The notes: generated from the sequence alone by a model not told the origin. A stretch of DNA of 64,000 nucleotides from Aureibacter tunicatorum (GCF_036492635.1 NZ_AP025305.1:1922001-1986000), one strand, 5' to 3'; positions 27,002 through 36,852 are shown, counted from the first letter of the stretch. Program-made: numbers and translations.

Positions 27002-30000
27002 ATGAAGAAATTTGTAGGTTATTTTATCAAGTACCCAATAGTCAGCAATTTGTTGATCGTGTCGATTTTGGTATTTGGTTTTTTGAGTATGAGAATGGTG
27101 AGGTCAACGCTTATTCCAAGAATTGATTCCAATGTGATTTTGATAAGTATCAACTACCCGGGAGCATCTCCGGAAGAAGTGGAAAATGGGGTAGTAATGA
27201 AGATTGAAAATCAAATTCAAGGTTTGAGCGGAATAGACAAATATACCTCCATTTCATCTGAAAATACGGCTTCTATTACTATAGAGACCAAGATGGAAGC
27301 TAATATAGATGTCGTTCTCCAAGAAGTGAAAAATGCTGTGGATGGAGTCAGTTCTTTTCCCACGGGAATGGAACCTCCGGTTGTGGAAAAGAAGTTGTAC
27401 GCTCAGAAGGCTATAAATTATGCAATTAGCGGTGATGTAAGCTTGGTTGAGCTTAAGAAGCATGCGCAGAGAATTGAAGATGGACTCAGAAGAGAGGCGA
27501 ATGTTACTGAGATAGAGATCAGAGGTTATCCTGAGGAAGAAATACAAGTGTCGCTCAATGAAGAGGCGATGAGAAGGTATCAATTTACATTTGATGAAAT
27601 AGCTAAGGCTATTGAAGACAATAACTTGGACTTGACAGGAGGGACGCTCAAGGGGGCTGATGAGGAACTTATGATTCGAACGCGTCAAAAAGGGTATTAT
27701 GCGGAAGATCTTAGAAACATAGTGCTAAGAAGCAATAATGAAGGCGCTGTGGTGAGATTGCAAGATGTTGCTAATGTGACGGATAGATGGGAAGAGGATC
27801 CGGATAGGTTTTATGTGAATGGAGAGCCTGCTATTGAAATTCAAGTGAATTTTTCTGAGATAGAAGATATTATTGTCGTTGCAGATGATACGAAAGCATT
27901 TTTCGAACGATTCAATGATAAAGATTACCCAGCAAAAGCAACAGAGCTTAGAGATAGATCTCGGGATATTGTTATTATGAAAAGAGTTCTTGTGGAAAGT
28001 GGTATTGTCGGAATTATTTTGGTTTTGGTGATTCTTTCATTATTTCTTAATCCTAGGCTTTCCTTTTGGGTTGCTTTCGCCATACCTATATGTTTCATGG
28101 GGATGTTTATTGTGGCAGCCATGGCTGATATCACGATGAATAAAATGTCTTTGTTTGGCTTGATAATCGTGATTGGGATTTTGGTCGACGACGGCGTAGT
28201 GATTTGCGAAGCTATATATCAAGAATACGAGAAAGGCAAGTCGAGATTTGAAGCTACGGTTGATGGTGTTCGTAAAGTGTTCCCATCAGTGTTTTCAGGC
28301 GTATTGACGACTATTGTGGCTTTTTCGACCTTCTTTTTCTTGAAAGGGAAATTCGGAGAAATGTTCTTTGAGCTGGGCATTGTAGTAGTTGCGACTTTGG
28401 CATTTTCTCTTTTGGAAGGTGTGACAACACTTCCTGCTCACGTGGCGAATTCAAAGGCATTGAAAGTTAAAAGAGAGGAAAAGAAGGTGAGTATTGGAGA
28501 ACGATTTTTATTGAAAATAAGAGATCGATATTTCATGCCGGTTTTGAGTAAAAGTTTGAGGTACGGATGGTTGACATTGATTATTCCTATAGCTATTGTG
28601 ATCATAACTAAAGGGGCGGTTGATGGAAATATTATAAAGATTGGCGATGCCTCGGTTGAAGATTATAGTGAAGTAGTCGTCGAATTAAAAATGCCTTCAG
28701 GAACTCCGGAATCTACTACCGTTGACGTTTTGAACTATATCGAGGATATGGCATTGAAAACGGTGAGTCAGTTTGACGAAGATTATCAAGCAAGTGAAAG
28801 CTATATGACATTTATCACTCAGTCGATAAGCGCGGCAGATGAAGGTCAGGTTGTTGTTAATCTTGTTTCTACTGATCAGAGGGAGTTTAGCTCGGAAGAT
28901 TTTGCGAATATTATGATGCAACATGTCGGCCCTTTGCCGGAGGCGGAGAGACTAGAGTTTGTGCAAGAGTCAAATTTTGGCAAGCCGATTTCCATGTATT
29001 TGGTTGGGCAAGAGTTGGTAGAGCTTAAACAAGCCAAAGATTGGTTGAAGTCGGAGTTGTTGAAACTTAAGGGGCTTAAAAATGTGCAAGACGATGATGT
29101 CACTGGTATGAGGGAAGTTGAAATCACTCTTAAAGATCAAGCGCACTTGATGGGCTTGAATTTGAATGATGTTGTAAGGCAAGTGCGTCAGGGATACTTT
29201 GGAGAGGAAGCTCAAAAGCTCACAAGAGGAAAGGATGAGGTTAAAATTTATGTGAGGTATGAGTCTGCTGAGCGTAGAAATGTTGGGCAGCTTGAGAATA
29301 TGATGATCAGGCTTGATGACGGCAGGGAGATTCCTTTGAAAGAAGTGGCGAACTTGGGATATACACGAAGCGTTATATCTATTAATCATTTGAATGGCAA
29401 TAGGCAGATAACTTTGGAAGCTGATTTGGCCAATTCTGAAGTGAGTTTAGCGGAAGTCAGAGCGGAGATTGACAATGTCATATTAAAGGAGTTTGGTTCA
29501 AGATATCCGGATATTTCTATTGAATATGGAGGTAGAAATGAAAAGATGAAAGACACTTACGCGTCAATGGGTGATGTGGTACCGATTATTACATTTATAA
29601 TATTAGCCATTATCATATTTACTTTTAGGTCATTGTCTCAAACCTTTTTAATCTTTGTGCTTATACCATTGAGTATGGTAGGAGCCTTATGGGGACATTG
29701 GGTGCACGACTACGGAGTGGATTTGCCTTCCATGTTGGGTATGGTCGCGTTGATTGGTGTTTTAATCAATGATTCAATCGTGTTGATTGAAGCATATAAT
29801 CAGAATCTAAGAGAAAGAGCAGGGATGATGATGGCGTTGATGAGAGCTATTAAATCAAGATTTAGACCGATTATGTTGACAACTTTGACGACTTGCGCTG
29901 GATTGTTGCCTATGATTTTGTCTAATGATCCGGATACGCAATTTGTAGTGCCAATGGGTATATCCTTGTTTTATGGTTTGTTGACAGCGACTGTGCTTAC

Positions 30001-30151
30001 TCTTTTGATTTTGCCTTCAATGATCGTAGCTGTAAATTCTTTCAAAAGATTCTTAAAGTGGGCATGGGAAGGAAAAATGGTTAGCAAAGAGTCTGTGGAA
30101 CATGCCTGTAAAGAAGCGCAAGTGGATTTGGAAGCGGGAAAAGCTATTTAA
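27002..30151 (+). CDS. RND-family efflux permease
   Basis: A 1049-residue inner-membrane pump of the AcrB/MexF superfamily with the usual two-fold layout. It has TM1 near 12-30, a first periplasmic porter domain with INYPGASPEEVE, TM2-6 around 335-480, TM7, a second periplasmic domain, and TM8-12 around 865-1015. The proton-relay pair is present in TM4 as GILVDDGVVICEA. In TM10 the position of the AcrB lysine reads GVLINDSIVLIEA, so the Lys is replaced by Asn, as in several divergent RND branches. Export should run through the adaptor 47 bases upstream and the TolC-like protein 39 bases downstream. The two-component genes in the same operon suggest it responds to an envelope or chemical signal. 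Confidence 0.93.
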   Translation: MKKFVGYFIKYPIVSNLLIVSILVFGFLSMRMVRSTLIPRIDSNVILISINYPGASPEEVENGVVMKIENQIQGLSGIDKYTSISSENTASITIETKMEANIDVVLQEVKNAVDGVSSFPTGMEPPVVEKKLYAQKAINYAISGDVSLVELKKHAQRIEDGLRREANVTEIEIRGYPEEEIQVSLNEEAMRRYQFTFDEIAKAIEDNNLDLTGGTLKGADEELMIRTRQKGYYAEDLRNIVLRSNNEGAVVRLQDVANVTDRWEEDPDRFYVNGEPAIEIQVNFSEIEDIIVVADDTKAFFERFNDKDYPAKATELRDRSRDIVIMKRVLVESGIVGIILVLVILSLFLNPRLSFWVAFAIPICFMGMFIVAAMADITMNKMSLFGLIIVIGILVDDGVVICEAIYQEYEKGKSRFEATVDGVRKVFPSVFSGVLTTIVAFSTFFFLKGKFGEMFFELGIVVVATLAFSLLEGVTTLPAHVANSKALKVKREEKKVSIGERFLLKIRDRYFMPVLSKSLRYGWLTLIIPIAIVIITKGAVDGNIIKIGDASVEDYSEVVVELKMPSGTPESTTVDVLNYIEDMALKTVSQFDEDYQASESYMTFITQSISAADEGQVVVNLVSTDQREFSSEDFANIMMQHVGPLPEAERLEFVQESNFGKPISMYLVGQELVELKQAKDWLKSELLKLKGLKNVQDDDVTGMREVEITLKDQAHLMGLNLNDVVRQVRQGYFGEEAQKLTRGKDEVKIYVRYESAERRNVGQLENMMIRLDDGREIPLKEVANLGYTRSVISINHLNGNRQITLEADLANSEVSLAEVRAEIDNVILKEFGSRYPDISIEYGGRNEKMKDTYASMGDVVPIITFIILAIIIFTFRSLSQTFLIFVLIPLSMVGALWGHWVHDYGVDLPSMLGMVALIGVLINDSIVLIEAYNQNLRERAGMMMALMRAIKSRFRPIMLTTLTTCAGLLPMILSNDPDTQFVVPMGISLFYGLLTATVLTLLILPSMIVAVNSFKRFLKWAWEGKMVSKESVEHACKEAQVDLEAGKAI

Positions 30152-30190
30152 TCCATCACTAAGAATTGAACATCTAATTATTTCTAAAAA

Positions 30191-31480
30191 ATGATAGTCA
30201 ATATGAGATATTGTGTGTTGTTGTTGACGCTTATTGTGATGAATATAAGCTATGCTCAGGAAAAGTTGACGTTTGAGGATGCTGTGAAAATAGCTCTGGA
30301 GAATAATTTTGATATAAAAATGATAGAAAATGATGCTGAGATCATTAAAAATCAAGCTACTGTTGGTAATGCAGGTTTATTGCCTACAGTTGATGTGTCA
30401 GCGGGAGCGAGCTATACTAATGGAGTCAACGCGAATGTTGGTAGGGAGATTGAATTGACCAATGTGAATGCCGGATTGGGGATGACTTATACTATATTTG
30501 ATGGTATGGGAAGATTCAATACGTATAAAAAACTTAAGCAATCTTCAGATGTTGCTGAGCTTAGGGAGAGAGCGGATATCGAGTCCGTGATTCTTCAGCT
30601 TTCCAATGAGTTTTATAATCTTGCTGTGGCGGATGAAAATCTTAAAATCGCTAAGGAAGGTTTGGAGATTTCGAAGGAGAGGTATTTGAGAGCTAAAACC
30701 AAATTTGAATTTGGTAAGACTAGGAAAGTCGATGTGCTTCAAGCTGAAGTTGATCTTAATACTGATAGCCTTACTATGGTGGATGCATCCAATAATCTGG
30801 CTTCGGCAAAAAGAAATATGAATGTGTTATTGGGAAGAGAGTCGAATTTGAACTTTAATATAGCCATTGACGGTGTTGATTTTGCAAAGTTGGAGCTTCA
30901 GGTGATTAAGGAAGATGCTTTGGAAAGAAATGCTTCTTACTTGGAAGCGGTTTCTGATATGGATGTCAAAGAATTGGATTTGAAAATCACTCAAGCTTCA
31001 CTGTTCCCTAAGTTGTCATTTAGCGCAAATTATAGCCTTCAACAGGTGGAGCAAGACCAGTTCGCATTAAATTTTGACGATCCTAAAGGAACGGTGGCCA
31101 CGGGTTTGACTTTGTCGTATAATATATTTGATGGCGGCAAGCGAAATATTGAAAGACAAAATGCGAAAATCGCGTTGGAAAATAGCAGGTTGCAAAAGGA
31201 AAGTTTTGAATTGATGTTGATTAGAGATATTGAAAATGGCTATGCGAATTACCAGAATAGTTTGTTGAAAGTGAGTATCCAAGAAAACAGCTTGAATGTA
31301 GCGGAGTTGAATTTTCAGCAGGTTGAAGAAAGGTATAATTTGGGACAAATGACAGCAACTGAGTTTCGCGAGGCACAGTTGAATCTGTTGCAGTCGAAAA
31401 GCAATTTATACACCTCCATTTACGAAGCTAAACTCACAGAGATTGAACTTTATAGACTTAGAGGCACTTTATTGAATTAG
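30191..31480 (+). CDS. TolC-family outer-membrane efflux channel
   Basis: A 429-residue OEP-family protein. The signal peptide ends NISYAQ, then EKLTFEDAVKIALENNFDIKM, the usual first helix. The two structural repeats show the family pattern: GLLPTVDVSAGASY with YTIFDGMGRF in the first half and LFPKLSFSANYSL with LSYNIFDGGKRN in the second. Each is followed by long helices such as EEISKERYLRAKTKFEFGK and VEERYNLGQMTATEFREAQ. It completes the tripartite pump with the two preceding genes. A downstream ATG at 30203 would give a more standard signal peptide. Confidence 0.92.
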   Translation: MIVNMRYCVLLLTLIVMNISYAQEKLTFEDAVKIALENNFDIKMIENDAEIIKNQATVGNAGLLPTVDVSAGASYTNGVNANVGREIELTNVNAGLGMTYTIFDGMGRFNTYKKLKQSSDVAELRERADIESVILQLSNEFYNLAVADENLKIAKEGLEISKERYLRAKTKFEFGKTRKVDVLQAEVDLNTDSLTMVDASNNLASAKRNMNVLLGRESNLNFNIAIDGVDFAKLELQVIKEDALERNASYLEAVSDMDVKELDLKITQASLFPKLSFSANYSLQQVEQDQFALNFDDPKGTVATGLTLSYNIFDGGKRNIERQNAKIALENSRLQKESFELMLIRDIENGYANYQNSLLKVSIQENSLNVAELNFQQVEERYNLGQMTATEFREAQLNLLQSKSNLYTSIYEAKLTEIELYRLRGTLLN

Positions 31481-31493
31481 AAGCAAATTAAGG

Positions 31494-32615
31494 ATGGCAT
31501 TAGAGCAGTTAAAGAACTTGAGTAACGACAATTCGAAGAGCGGAGGGACTATAAGTTTTGTCAGGCATGTTTTTCAGAATAGGTTTTTGCAACATGTGGC
31601 ATTTTGGCTTTGGGTGTATTTCTTTGGCTTAGTAGTTTCCACTAGTTTGCAGGAAAGAGAAGTTCCTTTTGATCTGCAATTGATAAGAAATATGTCAAAC
31701 TTGATATTATCGATTCCTTTGACATATTTCAATCTTTATTGGTTGATCCCTCGCTATTTGGATAAGAAAAAATATTTGATGTATGCTCTCTTGGCAATAT
31801 TGTCGTTGCTTGTGACAGCTTCTTTAACGTATTATATTATTATTCAGACGCATGAGAGCTACTTTTTTAATTTTTTCTATAGAAATATTTATGTTAAAGG
31901 CTATGCTAAAGGGACTCTGTTGTTAACCTACAGATATTTAAGCATATGCTTGCTTACGACTTTGCTCCATTTTATTCGAAGAACAATTAAAATTCAAGAA
32001 AAAGCGCTTGAATATGAGGAGGTGCAAAAGGAAAAGTATCAGGTTGAGCTGTCAGCTTTGAAAGCTCAAATAAACCCGCACTTTTTATTCAATGCGTTGA
32101 ATAGTGTTTATTGCTTGAGCTTGGAGGAGTCTAAAAGAACACCAGAGATTATTCTTAAAATTTCTAACTTGATAAGTTACGTTTTATACTCTTGCGAGGA
32201 TGAAAGAGTCGTGATTCAGAAAGAAGTAGACTTTTTGAGTGACTATATTACGATTGAGACGATAAGAGTTGACGAGTCCACAAGTGTTAGTTTCGATCAT
32301 ACTGGGGATTTGAAAGGTCATAAGATCGCACCTTTGTTGCTTTTGCCTATTGTTGAAAATGCCTTTAAGCATGGCAGTGCTAATGAAAAAGGAGAAGCTT
32401 TTGTAAATATAAATTTGCATGTGGATGAAGATAGCTTTCATCTGAAGGTGGAAAATTCTTATGAACAGCAAGATACTGGTGAAAACCCAAATAGTGGAGG
32501 CATTGGTTTGGTTAATGTGAGGCGTCGATTAGAATTAATTTATCCTGAAAAGCACAACTTGCAAATTGTTTCAGACGGGAATATATTTAAATTAGAGTTA
32601 ACCATTGAGTTATGA
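31494..32615 (+). CDS. LytS-type sensor histidine kinase
   Basis: A 373-residue membrane kinase. Four hydrophobic segments lie in the first 165 residues (around 33-52, 65-85, 98-117, 142-160). A short coiled linker (EKALEYEEVQKEKYQ) and the His_kinase domain follow, with the phosphoacceptor motif AQINPHFLFNALNSV (His in PHFLFN). The ATPase end has LLLPIVENAFKHG and GGIGLVNVRRRLELIYP. No periplasmic sensor domain is visible, so the signal is probably sensed in the membrane. It begins 13 bases after the TolC-like gene and overlaps the response regulator by 4 bases (ATGA), so pump and regulators form one transcript. Confidence 0.92.
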   Translation: MALEQLKNLSNDNSKSGGTISFVRHVFQNRFLQHVAFWLWVYFFGLVVSTSLQEREVPFDLQLIRNMSNLILSIPLTYFNLYWLIPRYLDKKKYLMYALLAILSLLVTASLTYYIIIQTHESYFFNFFYRNIYVKGYAKGTLLLTYRYLSICLLTTLLHFIRRTIKIQEKALEYEEVQKEKYQVELSALKAQINPHFLFNALNSVYCLSLEESKRTPEIILKISNLISYVLYSCEDERVVIQKEVDFLSDYITIETIRVDESTSVSFDHTGDLKGHKIAPLLLLPIVENAFKHGSANEKGEAFVNINLHVDEDSFHLKVENSYEQQDTGENPNSGGIGLVNVRRRLELIYPEKHNLQIVSDGNIFKLELTIEL

Positions 32616-33361
32616 ATAAAATGAATTGTTTGATTGTGGATGATGAAGCGCTTGCTCGAAGAGTTGTTAAGAGGTTTTTGGAAGATGTTCCTTTCTTGAA
32701 TTTGGTGCAGGAGTGCAAGAGCGCTGTGGAGGCTATCAATGCTTTGGTTGAAAATGAGGTGGACTTGATATTTTTGGATATAAATATGCCGAAGTTGAAT
32801 GGCTTGGATTTTTTGAGAACGATTACGAACCCTCCTATGGTTATTATAACAACGGCCTATCGAGAGTATGCTTTGGAAAGCTATGAGTTTGATGTGGTGG
32901 ATTATATCACAAAACCATTTTCTTTTGATAGGTTTATAAAGGCTGTGAATAAAGCCCAATCAAGATATTCTGCAAGTCAACAACCTGCAGTTATTCCGTC
33001 AAATGTTAATATAGTTGAAGAAAGTGCTTCTGATGCAGTGCAGCATAGGTTTTTCTTTGTGAAGACAGATAAGAAATTGCAAAAAGTGGACTTTGACGAA
33101 TTAAAATTTGTGGAAGGATTTGGCGAGTATGTGAAGTTGCATTTGGATAAAGAAGTAATCGTCACGTACATGACTATGAAAAATTTAGAGTCAAGCCTTC
33201 CCGATCAAGAGTTTATTAGAATTCACAAATCATTTATCATTTCAATAGGTAGAATTGACAATATTGAAGGACATATTGTGAGAATAGGTGATAAGTTGTT
33301 GCCAATAGGTCAAGGTTATCGAAAGAACTTTATGGCAATAATCAAATCGCACATGAAATGA
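32612..33361 (+). CDS. LytTR-family response regulator
   Basis: A 249-residue regulator. The receiver domain (1-115) contains the acidic pair in VDDEA, the phosphoacceptor Asp in LIFLDINMPKLNGLDF, the Thr in ITTAY and Lys in YITKPF. The LytTR DNA-binding domain (about 140-245) has FFVKTDKKLQKV, FVEGFGEYVKLH, FIRIHKSFII and the closing LPIGQGYRKNF. It is coupled by a 4-base overlap to its kinase. It most likely controls the efflux operon it belongs to, but its binding site was not identified. Confidence 0.94.
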   Translation: MNKMNCLIVDDEALARRVVKRFLEDVPFLNLVQECKSAVEAINALVENEVDLIFLDINMPKLNGLDFLRTITNPPMVIITTAYREYALESYEFDVVDYITKPFSFDRFIKAVNKAQSRYSASQQPAVIPSNVNIVEESASDAVQHRFFFVKTDKKLQKVDFDELKFVEGFGEYVKLHLDKEVIVTYMTMKNLESSLPDQEFIRIHKSFIISIGRIDNIEGHIVRIGDKLLPIGQGYRKNFMAIIKSHMK

Positions 33362-33387
33362 TGTTACTAGATTTGATTAACCTTGAA

Positions 33388-34167
33388 TCATTTTGTTAGA
33401 TTCAATATGATTTTTGAAGATGCTTCAGGGCTTTCGATCATGCCCATATGGCCGGTATTCTTAAGTTTGTGGTAAATAATGTTGGTAGAGATGCTAGCCA
33501 GATGATCACTAGTTGCTATTGGTATTATAGGGTCGTGTTCGCCGGCAATAATGGCTTTTGTATTTGAAAAATTTCTTAACACATTGGAGTAGTCATTGCG
33601 GTTTTTCATGGCTATAGAGTAAGCAATATAAGTTTCTTTACTTGTTTCTTGAGCCGTTTTGATGATTTCTAGGATGTCCGTTTTAAGTCTTTCTTTGTTT
33701 TCTTGGGCAAATAAACTAGGGATGAATGTTGGCATAAGCATTTCCATTCCTCGTTCTTGTACGAACTTAACTGCCTTGTCTCTAATCTCTTTTTTTTCTT
33801 CGCTGTCAGCTAGACTGGTGGATTGATATAACGCGAATCCGCTGATAAGTTGTGGATGTTGTTCGGCTAAAGCAAGTGTTATGTAGCCGCCTAAAGAATG
33901 TCCAATGACAAGTGGAGGCTCTTCTAGTTCGTTTTTTATAAAGTCTGCGATGATATCGGCAACATCAACTAGTGAGAATTCATGGTCAGAATGAAATTTA
34001 GGTAGCGGGCTTTTGCCAAAGCCGGGCAAGTCTATAGCTATAAATTGTTCCTTAGTAGAAATGTAAGGTTCTAAATATTTCCATACTTCCAGTGATTCGC
34101 AGAATCCGTGTAAAAAGAGAATAGGTTTGCCTTTACCTGCAATTGTAAAATTTAGTTGATTTGTCAT
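33388..34167 (-). CDS. Alpha/beta-fold hydrolase
   Basis: A 259-residue hydrolase of the epoxide-hydrolase/esterase type without a signal peptide. The fold landmarks are the oxyanion loop LFLHGFCESLEVWKYL, IDLPGFGKSPLP, the nucleophile elbow VIGHSLGGYITL, the acid near IIAGEHDPIIPI and the His in LKNTGHMGMIESP. A cap region lies at about 125-190. The substrate cannot be deduced. It is convergent with the response regulator gene and separated from dxs by that gene's terminator, so it has its own promoter. Confidence 0.88.
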   Translation of the reverse strand: MTNQLNFTIAGKGKPILFLHGFCESLEVWKYLEPYISTKEQFIAIDLPGFGKSPLPKFHSDHEFSLVDVADIIADFIKNELEEPPLVIGHSLGGYITLALAEQHPQLISGFALYQSTSLADSEEKKEIRDKAVKFVQERGMEMLMPTFIPSLFAQENKERLKTDILEIIKTAQETSKETYIAYSIAMKNRNDYSNVLRNFSNTKAIIAGEHDPIIPIATSDHLASISTNIIYHKLKNTGHMGMIESPEASSKIILNLTK

Positions 34168-34179
34168 GATAACTATAGA

Positions 34180-34207
34180 CGCAAAAAAAGCAGCCTTAAG
34201 CTGCTTT
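34180..34207 (-). terminator. Intrinsic terminator after dxs
   Basis: On the minus strand AAAGCAGC (34207-34200) pairs with GCTGCTTT (34194-34187), followed by TTTTGC. It lies 13 bases after the dxs stop. Confidence 0.85.
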
Positions 34208-34219
34208 GAAATAGTATTT

Positions 34220-36157
34220 TTAAACTAATTGAGCGAAAGGTTTTTTCTCAATCTTTTTCTCAAGCATATTGAGAATTGTGTTCTTGATTCCTTCTTGGTC
34301 GAATCCGCATTCTCTTTGCAATTCCAATTGGCTTCCGTGTTCAACCACTCTGTCTGGAATTCCCAGTCTTTTGATTTTCGCGGAATATCCATTGTCTGCC
34401 ATGAATTCGACAACAGCGCTTCCAAAGCCTCCCATTAGACAGCCATCTTCCACAGTGATGATCTTGTCAAATTTGCTAAATACTTCATGAAGCATCTCTT
34501 CATCAATTGGTTTTGCGAATCTCATGTCGAAGTGAGCAGGGTTGATGTCATGTTGTGAAAGTTCTTTTCTAACGTCCGTAACATAGTTTCCTATATGTCC
34601 TATAGTTAGCACGGCAATTTCTTCTCCGTCGCAAACTTTTCTTCCTTTTCCAATTTCAATTTCTTGCATTGGTGTTTGCCATTCTGGCATTACTCCTTTG
34701 CCTCTTGGATATCTAATGCAGAAAGCACCTTTTTGTGGAAGCTGAGCTGTATACATCATGTTTCTCAACTCTTCTTCATTCATAGGAGCTGATACGACAA
34801 TATTTGGAATACTTCTCATATATGCAATGTCATAAGCCCCATGGTGAGTCGCTCCATCGGCACCGGCGAATCCAGCTCTATCCAAGCAAAATACGACATG
34901 CAAATTTTGTAGGCAAACATCGTGTATTACTTGATCATAAGCTCTTTGCATGAAAGTACTATAGATATTGCAAAACGGAACCATGCCTTGAGTTGCTAAA
35001 CCAGCCGAGAATGTAACAGCATGTTGTTCAGCAATTCCCACGTCAAATGCTCTGTCTGGCATTTCTTCCATCATCAGGTTCAATGAGGAGCCGGAAGGCA
35101 TAGCGGGAGTGATTCCCATGATTTTATCGTTCTTTTTGGCTAGCTCGATAATTGTTTTGCCAAAAACATGTTGATATTTTGGTGGTTCGGGTTTTTCAGG
35201 AACTGTTTTGTGAATTTCACCAGTTACTTTATCGAATGTGCCCGGCGCGTGCCATTTAGTTTGATCCTTTTCAGCTAAGGCAAACCCTTTTCCTTTTGTC
35301 GTAAGGACATGGAGAATTTTTGGGCCTGGAATATCTTTCAGGTCTTCCAGTACAGTAGCCAAGTGATCAACATCGTGTCCGTCGATAGGACCGAAGTATC
35401 TTAGGTTTAGGGATTCGAATAAATTGCTTTGTTTCAAAAAGAAGCTTTTAGTCGAAGCCTCTACTTTTGAAGCTATTTCTTGAGCGTTAACACCGAATTT
35501 GCTGATTTTCCCAAGTGTATTCCAGATATCATCTCTAAATTTATTGTACGTTTTAGAGGTTGTGATATCAGTCAAATAATCTTTCAAAGCGCCAACATTA
35601 GGATCAATAGCCATGCAGTTGTCGTTAAGAATGATAAGCATGTTGGAATTGGTTACGCCAGCATGATTCATTGCTTCAAAAGCCATACCTCCCGTTAATG
35701 CACCATCACCGATGACAGCGATATGCTGTCTGTCTTTTTCATTTTTATATTCAGAAGCGACAGCCATTCCAAGCGCAGCTGATATCGAAGTGGATGAATG
35801 TCCAACTCCAAATGCATCATATTCGCTTTCTTTTCTTTTTGGAAAGCCTGAAAGTCCTTTATAAGTTCTGTTGCTATGAAATAGATCTTTTCTGCCAGTA
35901 AGAATTTTGTGTCCATAGGCTTGATGTCCAACATCCCAAATAAGTTGATCATCTGGCGTATTGTATACATAGTGCAAAGCTACTGTTAGTTCCACCACAC
36001 CTAGGCTTGCGCCAAAGTGACCACCATATACAGATACACAATCAATGATATATTGCCTAAGCTCTTGGCTGATTTTAGTCAGTTCGCTTTTTGGCAACTT
36101 TTTTAAATCATCCGGATTATTTATGTTTTTTAATAATTCCCCTGGCTCTATGAACAT
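34220..36157 (-). CDS. dxs: 1-deoxy-D-xylulose-5-phosphate synthase
   Basis: A 645-residue thiamine-diphosphate enzyme that condenses pyruvate with glyceraldehyde 3-phosphate in the first step of the MEP isoprenoid pathway. The length is usual. Visible motifs are YGGHFGASLGVVELT, WDVGHQAYGHKILTGR, the ThDP/Mg site GDGALTGG...NDNCMAI, HVLTTKGKGF with the DxS-specific KWHAPGTFD, the transketolase region AMPSGSSLNLM...GIAEQHAVTF, and DRAGFAGADGATHHG. It is the only recognisable MEP-pathway gene in the window and stands alone, with a terminator downstream. Confidence 0.97.
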   Translation of the reverse strand: MFIEPGELLKNINNPDDLKKLPKSELTKISQELRQYIIDCVSVYGGHFGASLGVVELTVALHYVYNTPDDQLIWDVGHQAYGHKILTGRKDLFHSNRTYKGLSGFPKRKESEYDAFGVGHSSTSISAALGMAVASEYKNEKDRQHIAVIGDGALTGGMAFEAMNHAGVTNSNMLIILNDNCMAIDPNVGALKDYLTDITTSKTYNKFRDDIWNTLGKISKFGVNAQEIASKVEASTKSFFLKQSNLFESLNLRYFGPIDGHDVDHLATVLEDLKDIPGPKILHVLTTKGKGFALAEKDQTKWHAPGTFDKVTGEIHKTVPEKPEPPKYQHVFGKTIIELAKKNDKIMGITPAMPSGSSLNLMMEEMPDRAFDVGIAEQHAVTFSAGLATQGMVPFCNIYSTFMQRAYDQVIHDVCLQNLHVVFCLDRAGFAGADGATHHGAYDIAYMRSIPNIVVSAPMNEEELRNMMYTAQLPQKGAFCIRYPRGKGVMPEWQTPMQEIEIGKGRKVCDGEEIAVLTIGHIGNYVTDVRKELSQHDINPAHFDMRFAKPIDEEMLHEVFSKFDKIITVEDGCLMGGFGSAVVEFMADNGYSAKIKRLGIPDRVVEHGSQLELQRECGFDQEGIKNTILNMLEKKIEKKPFAQLV

Positions 36158-36366
36158 AATTTTACATTATTATAGACTCTCTATCAACGGCTTAAGTTGG
36201 TCATTATTCTTTTTTTGATTTTTGCGATCAAAAGAATATAGCTAATAGTATTCCAAAGCCGTTTTTAAAAGGTGAATGTAGTCATATAAGACTAAACAGT
36301 AAAGAGAATCTTAGCTTTTTTTTAGAATTTTTATCGAAAAATAACGAGAGTTGATTAAAAGAAAAG

Positions 36367-36450
36367 TACCCAGGGCCGGAGTCGAACCGGCACGGCATTG
36401 CTGCCATTGGTGTTTGAGACCAACGCGTCTACCAATTCCGCCACCTGGGC
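36367..36450 (-). tRNA. tRNA-Leu (anticodon CAA), copy 3
   Basis: 84 bases. On the minus strand it starts GCCCAGGTGGCGGAATTGGT. The anticodon arm is TTGGT-CTCAAAC-ACCAA with anticodon CAA, a long class II variable arm follows, then T-arm GGTTCGACTCC, acceptor CCTGGGT and discriminator A. No CCA is encoded. It differs from the other two copies by paired changes in the variable arm (ATGGCAGCAATGCC against ATGGTAGCAATACC). Confidence 0.96.
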
Positions 36451-36480
36451 ATTAAAGTCGACAATTTTGAGTAAATCAAG

Positions 36481-36564
36481 TACCCAGGGCCGGAGTCGAA
36501 CCGGCACGGTATTGCTACCATTGGTGTTTGAGACCAACGCGTCTACCAATTCCGCCACCTGGGC
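36481..36564 (-). tRNA. tRNA-Leu (anticodon CAA), copy 2
   Basis: 84 bases, identical to copy 1 and exactly 114 bases away from both neighbours. Anticodon loop CTCAAAC, class II variable arm, no encoded CCA. Confidence 0.96.
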
Positions 36565-36594
36565 ATAAAGTCGACAGTATTTGAGTATACCAAG

Positions 36595-36678
36595 TACCCA
36601 GGGCCGGAGTCGAACCGGCACGGTATTGCTACCATTGGTGTTTGAGACCAACGCGTCTACCAATTCCGCCACCTGGGC
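36595..36678 (-). tRNA. tRNA-Leu (anticodon CAA), copy 1
   Basis: 84 bases, first of three tandem copies in transcription order. It shows the same class II fold as its neighbours. The spacers between copies are also related (AAGTCGACA...TTGAGTA), pointing to tandem duplication of a 114-base unit. Confidence 0.96.
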
Positions 36679-36852
36679 ATTTGTGTTTGGGGAGTGCAAA
36701 GGTAGAAATAGTTAAATAAACTGCAAATGGCGAGAGGCATTTTTTTAATTTATTTTTTCTTAAAATGACATTGCGAATCATTTCTTATTGGCTTGCTTCT
36801 TGAAAAATTAAAAATTACTATTTTTACGGCAGACCGATAAACTAAATGAATT

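Noticed and set aside
36355-36699. A 114-residue minus-strand frame with three identical segments (AQVAELVDALVSNTNGSN).
   Set aside because: It is the read-through of the three tandem tRNA-Leu genes, not a protein.
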